From NCBI RefSeq assembly GCF_000226115.1, contig NC_016458.1, positions 5,862,001 to 5,926,000 of the forward strand: a DNA stretch of 64,000 bases. Reading direction: 5' to 3'. Positions 46,686 through 57,003 of this stretch are shown here, in pieces (the stretch's first letter is position 1; each line of letters begins with the position of its first letter). Both the position numbers and the translations under genes were made by a program. The notes beneath the pieces are model-generated. The model was not told the DNA's origin. It did no database searches and saw nothing but the letters and a program-made list of their open reading frames with translations. This DNA is from Thermothielavioides terrestris NRRL 8126. Lineage: Eukaryota; Ascomycota; Sordariomycetes; Sordariales; Chaetomiaceae.

Positions 46686-47235
46686 TCAAGTTACGCAGTA
46701 ATGTAAACCTGGCAAGCGAGAGCCGCCGAAGTCAGCCCCGCATGCAGCGCCTGCGTCCGCCGCAAAATCCGACTCGAGCTCGTTGCCGGGCACCAGCTCC
46801 ACTATCACGCGCTCGCCGTTCTCGTACCAACTGGTGACGTAGATGTTCGCGTCGCCGCACAGCCGGTTGATCCGACGGAGCCCAAGGCGAGATCCGGCGG
46901 GGACCCACGTTCGGGCTGGTCTCGACCAGACAGAGCCGCACCGGCTCGGTCAGTCCGGCTCGGCCGGCCGCCTCGTTGATAAGCGGAACTTGAGTTGGTC
47001 CGGCTCTCGGAAGTTCTCGTGCTCCGATAGGAGGCAGAGAAGCATGCGGAAGACGTTGTTGACGTGATCCTCTAGTTGAGCAACGGTCTCCGCGGTCTGG
47101 AGGTCTAACTTCTGGGCTGAGGAGCATGGCGGTTGGTGGCCGTGAGCTTGGTCTCCTCGCTCTTGTGCGGAGGTATATACATCCCGTTGGGCATCATCTC
47201 ATGGGTCGACACGGCGGGGGTCTTCCATGGCTGCT
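46686..47235 (-). pseudogene. Broken gene fragment beside the transposon stack
   Basis: Protein-like segments lie on minus in alternating frames: STHEMMPNGMYIPPHKSEE (about 47200), then QTAETVAQLEDHVNNVFRML and SEHENFREPDQL (about 47090-46990), then AGRAGLTEPVRLCLVETSPN in another frame (about 46970), then NRLCGDANIYVTSWYENGER and VIVELVPGNELESD in the earlier frame (about 46870-46780), with a stop at 46686. At least two compensating frame changes make a pseudogene the simplest reading, although an intron could explain one. The family is unknown. The right end of the hAT-like element lies about 60 bases downstream of the stop. Confidence 0.45.
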
Positions 47236-48284
47236 CTCGCGTTTCGGTCGTTCTATGTCTCCTTCGTCTTCAACCTTTTGGCCTTGCTGTGTTGTCCCCC
47301 CCCCCCCCCCTCCCCCCTTCCCGGGGCATTAGCAGGACGCTGGAGCAGAATGAGGCGCTCTCCTGGCGACCAGCAGGTCCTCGCGCGCCATGGAGGATTC
47401 CGTGGCTGCCTAAGCCTCCATGGGGGGAAGGGGCCGGGGTGCGTTTCACATCTGCCAATGAACGAGCTACTACCCCCAAAGCCAAGAAGGGACGAAGGGG
47501 AGTGTACGGAATCTTCCGTACGATACGGTATGCACATGCACGGAGGTCACAAAGTGTGTGCGGCTCCGACGTAGTGTACACTACGGTGCTGAAGGCCAAA
47601 GATGGGGAGTCAACTTCCCCTGGCAGACTGCCAGGGTTGAGGGGGTTTGGGCAATCCCTAATTAGTTACTGATTGGGAGTGGCGTGACGAGTGAGAATCT
47701 CATGGTTAGGCAGCCTTGCTGGGCGCGGGATCTGGGCCCCAGGTTATTTGGGGGCCGAGAAGAGGAAAACACCACGCCATGAACCACGAGACAAGGGCGC
47801 TGCCGAGAGTGGCTGTGGTTTCGGGATTCCCAATGCCGTAGGTCCCTAGCTACCTTATCCGTACCTGAATGCAGAATCGTAAGAGTGAGTCGATGGAAAG
47901 ACAAGGTCTTCCGAGGGGAAGATGCTATGGATGAAATGGCTGAGTTCTATCCTTCTTCATAAATGGAGTTTGTTTTTCTTGGCCCCTGACTTCGCCTGGG
48001 GGATACTTGGCCTCCTGGGAAGGCTGCTGCAGCTCCACGGCGCAGCCAGGCTCGACTATCCCAAGCATCCCATTCAAACCCCGGCCTTTCGTGGTTCAAT
48101 GGATTCTATCCTTTGACCGCTCATCTGAAAGACCAGCCAAGCATTCCGTAGTGAGCAGCGTGCACTCCGTACTGGAGTATTAAAGGGACACCCCTAGCAA
48201 CGGGTGAGAAAACCGCGATGATCCCCCCCCTTTTGCTTCGTTCTTCATAGTTACCTCGGTGCGTGTGCTGATGCCGGCCCGGCC
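47236..48284. other. Intergenic region with a poly(C) tract
   Basis: About 1 kb without a supported gene. It includes a run of 13 Cs near 47297-47309 followed by more C-rich sequence. The right end is the promoter of the Cys-rich membrane-protein gene. Frames on both strands show no domain. Confidence 0.5.
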
Positions 48285-49302
48285 ATGGCGCTCTCGACGG
48301 CTCATCTCCTCCTCCTTCTCGCCGGCCTGACAAGCCCGTCCTCGGCGCAATCACGGTCGACAAAACGGATATGCTACTTCCCGGACGGGAAAGAGTCGCC
48401 CGACTACGCGTGCGACGAGGGCGCAGACCAGAGCCCTTGTTGTGGTGTTCCGCCGTACGGGAACGCCTGCCTGTCCAACGGACTATGCCAGTTTGGCGAC
48501 GCCGGCTCTTTCAGTCGCGGCTCATGCACCGACCCGACGTGGCTATCGCCTGAGTGCCCTTCGTTCTGCGCCACCAACGGCGGTCAGTAGCTTTTTTAGT
48601 GGCTGTAATGGGCTGCGGGCCTGGATCCAGTCTGAGCTAACAACCACGGGGGCGAACCGTGTAGACCAGCCAAGCCGGGGCATCAATGTCATCCAGTGCA
48701 ACAACGGCACAGGGCCCGATTCGTTTTGTTGCGAGATTGATGGATCAGACTGCTGCGCTGCGCAAGGCAACCGGCTGAACCTGGGGCCGTCACACTTCGT
48801 CTGGGCCACCTTCGTTGCCTCGCCGACTCCTCGCTACACCGTGGTCAGGCCGCTCAGCTCGTCAACCTCCAGCCCGAGCACATCGCACGGCACTCCAACC
48901 GCCTCCCCCAGCGCGAGCGGCACGCCGACAGCACCGGGGGAAGCACAGCCAACCCAGACACCAGGCAGCACCAGCGGCTCCTCGGGGCTGTCCACGGGGG
49001 CGCGGGCCGGCATCGGCGTCGGCGTGGCGGCCGGCGCCGTGCTCATCGCCGTGGTGGCCTATCTGTTCTGGAGGATGCACAGGAAGAACAAGATGATGGA
49101 GGAAGCCCTGAATAACCAGCAGTGGGCCGCGCCGCCGCCGCCGCCGCCGCCGCCCGTCGTCTATTCCCCGGGCGGTTCTGGCGCAATACCGGCGGAGCAA
49201 GACCCCAAATACCCGATGGGTTCTCCGCCTCCCCCTCAGGCGTACGCCGAACTCCCTCACCAACAACAGGAGCACGCGGAGCTGCCTGCGTGGCAGGGTT
49301 GA
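48285..49302 (+). CDS. Secretory Cys-rich, Ser/Thr-rich single-pass membrane protein
   Basis: Exon 1 is 48285-48582 and exon 2 is 48665-49302, giving 311 residues. The 82-nt intron has a GTCAGT donor, a CTAAC branch site and a GTAG acceptor, and it is the only choice that joins the two frames. A signal peptide (MALSTAHLLLLLAGLTSPSSA) leads to a Cys-rich ectodomain (about ten Cys, such as QSPCCGVPPYGNACLSNGLC and FCCEIDGSDCCAAQ). A Ser/Thr/Pro-rich stalk follows, then one membrane helix (about residues 214-237, IGVGVAAGAVLIAVVAYLFW) and a cytosolic tail with a Pro run and QQQEHAE. The architecture resembles fungal cell-wall sensors of the Mid2/Wsc type, though the Cys pattern is not a clear WSC domain. 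Function is inferred from topology. Confidence 0.82.
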
Positions 49303-50471
49303 GCAAAAGGCCTGTGTCGTTTATACCACCGTCATCAGTGGCGCCACGGAGGGTGTTGTTTGGGTTCCATGGTGAATTGCACATTGTACGAGCATATACG
49401 TGCGTTCTCTGCAAGGCGGATAAGCGAGGATGGGAAGGTAGAGGGGACTAGGGCCGCCCTACAGGCACTCTCTAATTCTGGGTACATAACGTTCTGCCAT
49501 ACATTTGTCCAAGACAATGGTTGTGCACGTCGAGACTGGCTAACGTTAATAAATGGCAGTGCTTCTGGAATGAGAAAGTGGCTCGGCCAGGTAATGGTAT
49601 GATCAATCAGGTCTTACAGGGCCGGTACTTCGATATAATTCTATCATCTGCCAAATTGCAGAACTGGGGCATGGAAGTTACTGCTGTGGAAACGTTGGGG
49701 ATTTTAATAGTGTAGAGATCGGCCAGGTGGGACTGACTGGGCAGTACAGGGGTTAGCCGTACAGTTTCTCCTCACCGGAGAGTCTCCGGCCTACGGAATA
49801 CACTACATAGATCCTGTGGCCCTCCGTTTGTCAGGCCCTCCTCTGTGTCACCGCAATTCTCCTCTCTCGTTCGTTAACTGCAATCCTAGTTGCTGGTGTT
49901 CTCCGCGTATTCACAAAGCGCCGCGTCCGGCTCCTGATCTGTTGCGGCATTCCAGGTTTCTTTTCTTGTCACAAGTTTGAGCAATGGATTGTTAGCACCT
50001 CTCGAGCTCGTGCATCTTTCGAGCTCGTAGGCTTCAAAACCGTCTTCGAGCGGGCATTGATTACATATAAGAGCAGCTTGACGGGACACGCTATGATAGC
50101 TTGTGGCTCACCATTGATGCAAGATGAAAGTTCCAAGGGAACTTTGGGCGCGACTCTTGCCAGAAATATCTCGAAAGGTAACTATCTGGTCTCTGAAACG
50201 CAGTACTCAGCAGATTGTTGCTGATGCCTTTCGTCTAACAGTCCAGTCGTGCTGGACGACCTAGCTCAATGTATTCTAACCCATGCAGCATGATCGCAAC
50301 AACTCCATTGACACCAAGTCCGGAACGATCCATTCAACATCCGACATGCCCCCGTCTCCCCAAGTCCCGTTCCCGTCAGATCGTCTATATGCGCCCAGCA
50401 CCAAAACGCCCAGCAATGCAGTGATGAACAGCTCCTTCATTACCGCAGCCCCGAGACAACCGCCACCCGCT
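49303..50471. other. Intergenic region, 1.2 kb, no supported gene
   Basis: Lies between two convergent genes (Cys-rich membrane protein on plus, SGNH esterase on minus). It is less GC-rich than the flanking genes, with only short frames. No RNA gene or repeat family is recognised. Confidence 0.5.
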
Positions 50472-51322
50472 TTACGCGCCATCGTCGGGGACACCCGGGA
50501 CGAACTCGGGCGCCTGCAGCCAGCCGGCATCGCTGGCGGCCACGATGCCGGCGAACCAGATATTCGCCATCTTGCTGTAGCCCAGGTCGTTGGGGTGAGT
50601 GCTGTCCGACAGGTCGGCGAGGGTGGGGCCGTTGTCGCTGTGCATGTCGACGAGGACCAGGTGCTTGCCCTCGGCCCTGAGCTTCCTGGCGATGTCGCCG
50701 TACTGCCTGTTGATGGCCAGCACGTTGACCTCCGTGGCCGGCTTCTTGTTCACCAGCAGGGTGCTCAGCACGATGACGGCGCGCGGGCTGGCGGCCAGGA
50801 CGTCGCGGATGAGCCTCTCCATGCGGGCGCCGGCGGTGCCGACGCTGAAGTTCTGCGCCGCGTCGTTGGTGCCCGCGTTGATCAGTACCACGTTGGGCTT
50901 CCACTTGGGCACGGACGCGCTGGCCAGCGCCTTGGCGCGCACCTGCTCGATGCGGAAGCCGGGCCAGCCCTCGACGTCGTTGTCGCGCATCTTGCCGTGC
51001 TGCCGCGAGCCCACCATGTTGACGGGGTTGCCGGCCGCCACCAGCTGCGCACGCAGGTCCTCGCGGTAGCCGTTGCCGTCGGTCGAGGCCTGCCCGTACG
51101 TGATGGACGCGCCCAGCGGCATGACCCGGAGGGGCACGCCCCCGCCGAGCTGGTGGGTGGCGCGCGCCGCGAGGTTGAAGCTGTTGGTGGCGATCCCTTG
51201 GTTGGCAAGCGGGGCGGCAAGCGCTGCGAGGACAGGTTTAGTTATGCGGCGATTTGACGAGGGCACGGGGGCAGAAATGGGAACCTACCCAGCAGCAGGG
51301 TGTTTACCGGGAGGTAAACCAT
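50472..51322 (-). CDS. Secreted SGNH/GDSL-type esterase (CE3-like)
   Basis: Exon 1 is 51322-51289 and exon 2 is 51223-50472 on minus, with a 65-nt GTAGGT...GCAG intron, giving 261 residues. The ATG at 51322 has a CGCCATGG context. Splicing creates a short signal-peptide-like N-terminus (MVYLPVNTLLLALAAPLA), which the unspliced frame lacks. SGNH blocks are visible. Block I is RVMPLGASITYG with nucleophile Ser51 (GAS in place of GDS). Block III is VLINAGTND with the oxyanion Asn. Block V is DSTHPNDLGY with the catalytic Asp-x-x-His. The GYR motif after block I and overall length fit the CE3/XynB-like group. These enzymes remove acetyl or similar esters from polysaccharides. The exact substrate is not known. 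Confidence 0.88.
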
Positions 51323-52567
51323 GGCGACAGCCAGCAGACACTGGACGATTGCGTCTGGCGGGGAGAGTTGGGGGGTGGTAGGCCTCGAGGGTGCGAGGAA
51401 GAGGAGCGTCGGGCGAGGAAGGTCAAGGTGAGGACGGTACAAACCCTCGTCCAAGGCCCAATATATGGACAAACACGGGAGGAACGATTCCGGGCTGTGC
51501 TGCCGTTACTCGGCTGGGTGGTCTCGGCCGCGGCTGCACCCGCTGACGGTGGAACTGGGCGGCACCGGACGAAGATGCGGCGGTGACTCGGTCCAGCGGG
51601 TTGAATCAGAGCACCAATTCTGAGCAATACCGCGCAATATTGCTACCGCGGCGTGTTTGCTTGTGAGGTTGCTTCGCAGCCGCGTCGGGCTCGTCGGCGC
51701 GGCAGGTGCTCAGAATTGCGGGCGAACAGGCTAAAGCGGGCAAGCATGCACCGAGATATGCATGTGCTCAGCGGGATAGTTATCAGCTGCGGACGCAGCT
51801 TGCCGTTGCCATGTTCGCCGTTGCGTGTGCCATCGTCGACAATCGCAGATGCGGTGGGTGGTTGCGGTTGCCAGGTCACACGTTGGGATCCGAAACGGAG
51901 GAAGCAGTTGGCCAGCGGCGCGAGGCCCTGGGGAGGCACAGCTATTTCAGATCGGCCAGCTGCTGCGCCGTCGAAAATGCGAGCTACTGTATGGATCAGG
52001 TGTGTTATTAATGAGGCAGTTAACTACCCTGTTGGTGCTGAGAAGGGGTAAAAAGGCTTATTGATGGTGCCTGTCTGGGGTCTGGGCCCTGACAAGGGCC
52101 GGGGGGTTCTTCGCTGATAAGCACGCTCAGTGAAGTTCGCTGCGGCCTCCGCGGAGAGCGCCCCACGAGGAAACCAAGTGCATGCATGTTGTCGTGTATC
52201 ACAATGGCTTTGCTGTTGTCTCACGTGGAGTCCGCTGTCACAACCTCGCCGATTGCCGAGCGCAAATGGCTCTTCTGCGAGGTCTGCGCCCCCCAGGGCT
52301 TTCCGTCAGCTGTGGCGGACTGTTGTTGACCACATGCAAAGTTCTCGGCATCGACCTCGCGCCTGCATGCATCTGGCCGACGTGGCTTAGTTAAGGTACA
52401 CTCGGCACCGCGATCTGGTTGGCTCAATCTCACGACTTGCCAAAACCTTCTTCCGTCATTTCCTTGTCCCTGGAGCACGTTCGGGATGTGGCGGCGCAAC
52501 CAGTCCGCCATTGGACCAATTAATTCAGCAAGCGATACTATTTGGGCCGACGCGATGGGTCGGTGAC

Positions 52568-52612
52568 CGAAATAAGAATGAGCGAAATAAGAATGAGCGA
52601 AATAAGAATGAG
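52568..52612. repeat. Three exact tandem copies of a 15-bp unit
   Basis: The unit CGAAATAAGAATGAG is repeated three times without change. There are no spacers and no further copies, so this is a minisatellite. Confidence 0.9.
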
Positions 52613-53192
52613 CGAACATGCTCGGATGCGGGGAAGTAATGGACATTGCGGCATCGTCTGCACGAATTGCAGGCAAACATATCAAAGAGATGTCGCGTGT
52701 GAGACATTTGCATGCCCGTTGAGCTGGAAATGTGTATGGAGTAAGGGCGTCCTGCAGTACGGATGGAGGACCAGTCTCGTGTTTGCAGAGGAGCATGGGT
52801 CAGGAGGCAGCCAACCATCGTTGGTGGACTCTCAGGCAGTGAATTCGGCCCGGTGCACAACCCTCGCTTCCCAGATGCTTAGCTCATGCCAAGCCATGCC
52901 AAGCCATGCCGCACCCTGCCAAGCTCAGCCAAGCTTCCTCCAGAGCCGAAAGCCCTGGGTCGCGCCGAGAAGCGCAGTGGAGCGCCTGTTCCTTGCAATC
53001 CTCCTCTGTGCACACACTGCGAACCATGCTTGACCAAGCTGTTCCAGAAGTTTAAAATAGGACATCGACGGAGTATGGGACACATGAGCGTGCCCCCCAC
53101 GGAAGTCACTGGAGAAGGAAAAGAATTCACAGCGGGACTCATCCCTACGAGTTATTGTGAGTAGTACTTCCGTACACACTCTCTTTTAGGAG

Positions 53193-53198
53193 AAAAAA
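53193..53198 (-). terminator. RNA polymerase III T-tract terminator
   Basis: Six Ts on minus begin a few bases after the 3' end of the tRNA-Glu, as expected for pol III termination. Confidence 0.8.
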
Positions 53199-53202
53199 GC
53201 GA

Positions 53203-53294
53203 CTCGGATACCGGGAGTCGAACCCGGGGCTGTTGAGAGAGCAGTCACTGGTAGCCAGTGAGAGTCAACGATGTTACCGCTACACCATACCCGA
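53203..53294 (-). tRNA. tRNA-Glu (anticodon CTC) with intron
   Basis: The minus-strand acceptor arms TCGGGTA and TATCCGA pair over seven bases with one G-T pair. The D arm is GGTGTAGCGGTAACATC. The anticodon stem GTTGA/TCAAC closes a loop CTCTCAC with anticodon CTC (reads GAG, Glu). The T arm is CCGGG-TTCGACT-CCCGG and the variable loop AGCC. Between anticodon position 37 and the 3' half of the anticodon stem lies an intron of about 21 bases, which includes the self-complementary ACTGG...CCAGT. The A and B boxes are intact. The 3' CCA is not encoded, as usual in eukaryotes. Confidence 0.93.
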
Positions 53295-53558
53295 TTGAGT
53301 CGAGCTGGCTCCGACCGAACTGCTGGGATGGTTTCGACTTGGAACATAAGAGGTGCAAGACTAAACCAACTTTCAAACCAAACCATCACCGGGCCCAAAC
53401 CATGGTGTTCTTGCCCATGGCCTATCCTTTGGACGCTTCGCCTCGCCTTTGGAAACGCTCTTCTGCAAATTTTGTCACCCAATTGCAAGTTGGCACAAAT
53501 GTACGAGAATAATCAAAGTAATCAATTCTAGCGATTTTTCACTCTTTGAGAATGCGTT
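53295..53558. other. Spacer between tRNA-Glu and methyltransferase
   Basis: About 260 bases with no coding signal. It provides the tRNA upstream region and the methyltransferase 3' flank. Confidence 0.45.
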
Positions 53559-54494
53559 TTACAGCCTCTCGACGACAAACGACAGCCGCCGGGTCCTCGG
53601 ATCGTCCCACTGGCGCTGCTGCTGCGCAATGCCCAAGCCCTCGTCCAGGCTGGCGTGGACTTGCCACTTGGTGCCCGTCAGGCGCCCGACCTCCTCCCAC
53701 ATGGCCGCGAAAGTCTCGGCGTTTTGCTTAAAGATGCGCTTGCCGCCCGCGCCGGCCATCTCGACGCCGTCGAGGTGGCCGACGCTCTGGCCGATGACGA
53801 GCGAGCCCGGCCGCGGGCGCAGCAGCTCGACGACGCGGCGGCACGCCTCGACCTGGCCCGCGCGGTCCCACACGTGCAGGATCATGCCCAGCTGCACGAT
53901 GTCGACGTTGCCCTCGAGCGCGCGCGCCTGCGGGTGCTCCCGGTCCAGCAGGTCCGCGTGGATGAAGTGGTCGGCCGCCAGCCGGTCGGCGTCGCGGAAG
54001 AAGTCGAACGCCAGCGTGATGAACTCGGCCTGCTTCTCGAGCCCCCACAGGTTCGCCGCCGGCGCCCCGTCGTGCACCAGCTTGCGGATGTCCTGCGCGA
54101 AGCAGCACCCGACGTCCAGGAATTGCTCCCCGCCGTCCCGGATGCGCTCCAGGATGCGGCCGTACATCGGGTGCCGGCTGAGCGACAGGTCCAGGAAGCG
54201 GAACTGGCCCACGCACGGCCAGGGGAAGACGTCCCAGATTTTGTCGCGCTGGATATGGTAATCCGGTGAGTTAGCGAGCTTGGCACTCGGGGAAGGAAGA
54301 TTACGAGGAGGCACAAAGGAGCAGTTCGGACTGACCGTCTCGATGATCTTGGGGATGACCTCGTCCGGCTGGTAATGGCTGTAATTCTCGAGCAAATCCC
54401 GGACCGGCCCGCTCGCCGCAGCAGCGGCGTTGGTTGGCGGGTCGTACCAGCCAACCTCCTTGCTCTTGGACCCGATCTTGTGCTCGGACGCCAT
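53559..54494 (-). CDS. SAM-dependent class I methyltransferase
   Basis: Exon 1 is 54494-54336 and exon 2 is 54248-53559 on minus, with an 87-nt GTCAGT...TCCAG intron that carries GCTAAC, giving 282 residues. The intron length is a multiple of three and the frame stays open through it, so a retained-intron form is possible. I exclude it because the splice signals and branch site are good. The start at 54494 (ACAATGG) gives MASEHKIGSKSKEVGW; an in-frame ATG at 54608 would add 38 residues. Motif I reads QFLDVGCCFAQD (about residues 95-106). An acidic residue follows strand 2 (LWGLEKQAEF), and motif IV-like NVDIVQLGMILHVWD comes next. The DVGCC core with RRVVELLRPRPGSLV resembles fungal O-methyltransferases of secondary metabolism, but no synthase is nearby, so the substrate is unknown. 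Confidence 0.85.
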   Translation of the reverse strand: MASEHKIGSKSKEVGWYDPPTNAAAAASGPVRDLLENYSHYQPDEVIPKIIETVSPNCSFVPPRNLPSPSAKLANSPDYHIQRDKIWDVFPWPCVGQFRFLDLSLSRHPMYGRILERIRDGGEQFLDVGCCFAQDIRKLVHDGAPAANLWGLEKQAEFITLAFDFFRDADRLAADHFIHADLLDREHPQARALEGNVDIVQLGMILHVWDRAGQVEACRRVVELLRPRPGSLVIGQSVGHLDGVEMAGAGGKRIFKQNAETFAAMWEEVGRLTGTKWQVHASLDEGLGIAQQQRQWDDPRTRRLSFVVERL

Positions 54495-55175
54495 TGTCTG
54501 TTCGCCTCGGGAGTTGGATGTCTGGGCTGTAAGATGCTCGTTGTGTTGCCAGATGCCAAGTTGACCATGCACGGGCCACTGGGAAGTCGCCGGTGGCGTG
54601 GGAATCATTGGCAATTATCTACTCCGAAATGACTCGGCTCCGCAGGGGTGGTATAGTGGTATACGGAATACAGTATGTATTGTGCCGTAGCATCCGCGGA
54701 TGCGCTGCCCGTCTGCCTGCAGCAGACTAACGATAGCTAGTGTACGGCACAGCGCTGTTCGCTTGCACCTCCGTCCTCCCCCTGTCCATGACTTCCAAAC
54801 CCGAAGTTCCATTGTTCGTTCCTATGCTGTCTTCTTACACGATGAATTTTGCAATCCGCACAGATGTAGTATGCTGGCTTTATGGAAAGTTCTGAGCAAC
54901 TGGCATCGTTGCAATTCACGCCGAACGAAAAAAGAAAGGGAAAAAAAAAAAAAAAAAAAGGAAGAGAGAGCGCGCGCGAGAGAAAGAGATACATAGAGAG
55001 AGAGCCAGAGACCGCTGTAATTACATTGCAAAACTGCAAACTATGAAAGAGAGAGATAGAGAGAGACAGAGCCGCAGACTGCTCTAATTACAACGCAACA
55101 CTGCAAACGATGCCGTATGTATAGTTACGATATCGAACCCCCTGCTGATGCTGCAAAGACCCAGGACGAAGAGCC
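54495..55175. other. Intergenic spacer with poly(A), GA/CG-rich and tandem repeats
   Basis: 680 bases between two tandem minus-strand genes. The right half holds an A run (54941-54959), a GAGAG/CGCGCG stretch and two imperfect copies, about 62 bp apart, of a block ending in a CTGCAAAC(T/G)ATG-like motif (about 54995-55110). The MFS transporter 3' end lies right of it and the methyltransferase promoter on the left. Confidence 0.6.
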
Positions 55176-57003
55176 TCACAGACCGTGGGCCTCGTCTTTG
55201 GCAAGCACCGCGCGGCCTTCTTCCGAGTCGTCCGTGTGGAAGGGCGTGAACTCCCGGATGCGGTGGCCAGCCACCATCAGGAGGATGAGGAACAGGAAGG
55301 CAAAGACGGTGAAGAAGGCCATGCTGCCGTAGACCCAGCCGATGCCGACCTTGTCGATCCACGGGTTGATGTAGAAGTTGATGGACAGACCCAGGAACAG
55401 GCGCATCGAGTTGACCACCAGCGTGACCTCGGTCGTGTGCGAGCGGAAGCACTCGCAGATGTAGTTGACCGTCACGGGGATGCTGACCATGGAGCCGATG
55501 GTGACGAACAGCTGCCCGAACGCCATGGCGATCCAGTGCAGCTTGTACTCCATCGAGATGCCGACCAGCCCGAGGCCCAGCGGCATCAGCACGAAGTTGG
55601 TCGGCCACAGCGAGTACAGCCGGAACTCGGGCTTCCAGAGCCCCTTGTTGCGCCGCGCCAGCCACAGCGGGATCCGGTCGCTCAGGAAGTGGCCGTACAC
55701 GAGCCCGAACAGGAAGCCGATCCAGTGCACGAAGGTGACTGTTTGACATGGCACAAGCAGGTGGTTAGCCGCTGGTCTTCCGAGACTTGTACTACGGGCA
55801 AAACTCACAGCCGGCGTTCTCGGTAATGGTGAAGCCGTAGATGCCGCCGGCCTTCTTGGGCAGCTGCAGCCAGACCGGCGTCAAGGCGTTGAGCGCCACG
55901 TAGAAACCAAAGCTGATGGTGTCGAAGCCGGCAATGATGAGCAGGACCGGCGCGATGAAGAACTTGAAGGGCCGGAAGAAGACGACGGCCTGGAGGGCGA
56001 GAAAAAAAGTTAGCACTACCAAAATTCAGGGGAGAAAAAAACAGGAGGTCTAGACGTACCGTCTCGCGCCACGACTTGTGCGGGACGACCTTGTGTCCAG
56101 GGAAGAAAGTCTCAAAACGGTCCCTCAGGAAGCTGGCCGGCTTGACGCGGTTGACAGCGCCCTCGGAGCGGTCGTACGTGGTGTCCTCGAGGAACAAGAA
56201 AACAGGAATGAGCGTGAAGGCAGTCAGGCCGACGCTCCACCAGTACTCGACCGGCCAGTACTGGTTGGCGGCGATGAAGCCCGAGAAGGTCGGGCCGGCC
56301 GACGCGCCGAAGTTCAGGGCGAGATGCAGGACGGTGAAGGCGCGGCCGCGCTGGTGCAGGAAGAACATGTCAACCAGGTAGCGCGGGCCGAGCACGCTGA
56401 CCGAGACGCCGAAGAAGGCGGCGAAGTAGCGCGAGACCAGCTCGGGCGCGTACTGGTCCGGCCGCGTCATCAGGGGCGCCCATATCTGCGCGACGAGCAC
56501 GCCGACGAGGCACCAGAAGATGACGGAGCTGCGGCCGAACTTGTGCGACAGCGGCCACCAGACGTAGCCGCCCGTGGCCAGGCCGGCCGAGGCGGCGCTG
56601 TTGAAGTAGGTGATCTGCACTGTCGTCTTGTGGTAGAGCGCCGCCTGCTGGTTCAGGTTGAGCTGGCCGCAGAACGGGGCCGAGAAGCCGACGAACATGG
56701 CCAGGAACAGAACCAGCAGGATGATGATCTTCTTGGACAGCGGCCAGTTCTACAGAGCGATCCACTCACGTGGCTTGTCAGACGCGGCGGCTCTAAACAC
56801 CGTGTACGGAGATGCATGCGGAAGGGATCGGCAGGGTGTCTCACCAGCGGGTCGTTCGGATCGTCGGACGGCTGCGGGATGAGGATGATGCTGCCATCCT
56901 GCCGCTTCTCGTCGACGACGCTCGGGGCCGAGCCGGCGCTGGAAGGTTGGACTTGCTGGACTTTCTCGCCGGCATCGTCCGCCTTGATGTCGGACATGGT
57001 CAT
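55176..57003 (-). CDS. Major facilitator superfamily transporter
   Basis: Four exons (57003-56845, 56749-56060, 55989-55809, 55738-55176) join in frame to 530 residues. The introns are 95, 70 and 70 nt. The ATG at 57003 has a CCCACCATG context. The cytosolic N-terminus is polar (about 55 residues), followed by helix 1 (KKIIILLVLFLAMFVGFSAP). Helices 2-3 carry a motif A equivalent, WPLSHKFGRSSVIFW. Helix 4-5 sequence FFLHQRGRAFTVLHLALNFG is followed by the helix 5 Gly-rich segment ASAGPTFSGF. After a central loop with charged residues, six further helices follow, ending GHRIREFTPFHTDDS. The length and 12-helix layout fit the DHA1-like/other fungal MFS group. The substrate is unknown. It faces the divergent Pth11-like gene across 1.26 kb. 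Confidence 0.92.

Larger units (their letters stand above)
51323..53202. other. Intergenic region, 1.9 kb, with short tandem repeats
   Basis: No supported gene between the SGNH esterase (minus) and the tRNA. It contains three 15-bp tandem copies at 52568-52612 and a GCCAAGCCAT-type repeat near 52887-52930. The left part should hold the esterase promoter. Confidence 0.5.

Noticed and set aside
50283..51257. Plus-strand frame of 324 codons opposite the SGNH esterase
   Set aside because: It is a mirror of the conserved esterase blocks, with Gly/Ala/Arg-rich low complexity.
52568..52612. Possible CRISPR-like array
   Set aside because: Only three exact 15-bp copies directly adjacent, without spacers; it is a minisatellite in a eukaryotic genome.
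53655..54269. Plus-strand frame opposite the methyltransferase
   Set aside because: Antisense shadow in GC-rich coding DNA; no domain or splice signal.
54640..54700. GGGTGGTATAGTGGTAT looks like the A box of a tRNA
   Set aside because: No matching acceptor stem, anticodon arm or T arm follows; at most a relic.
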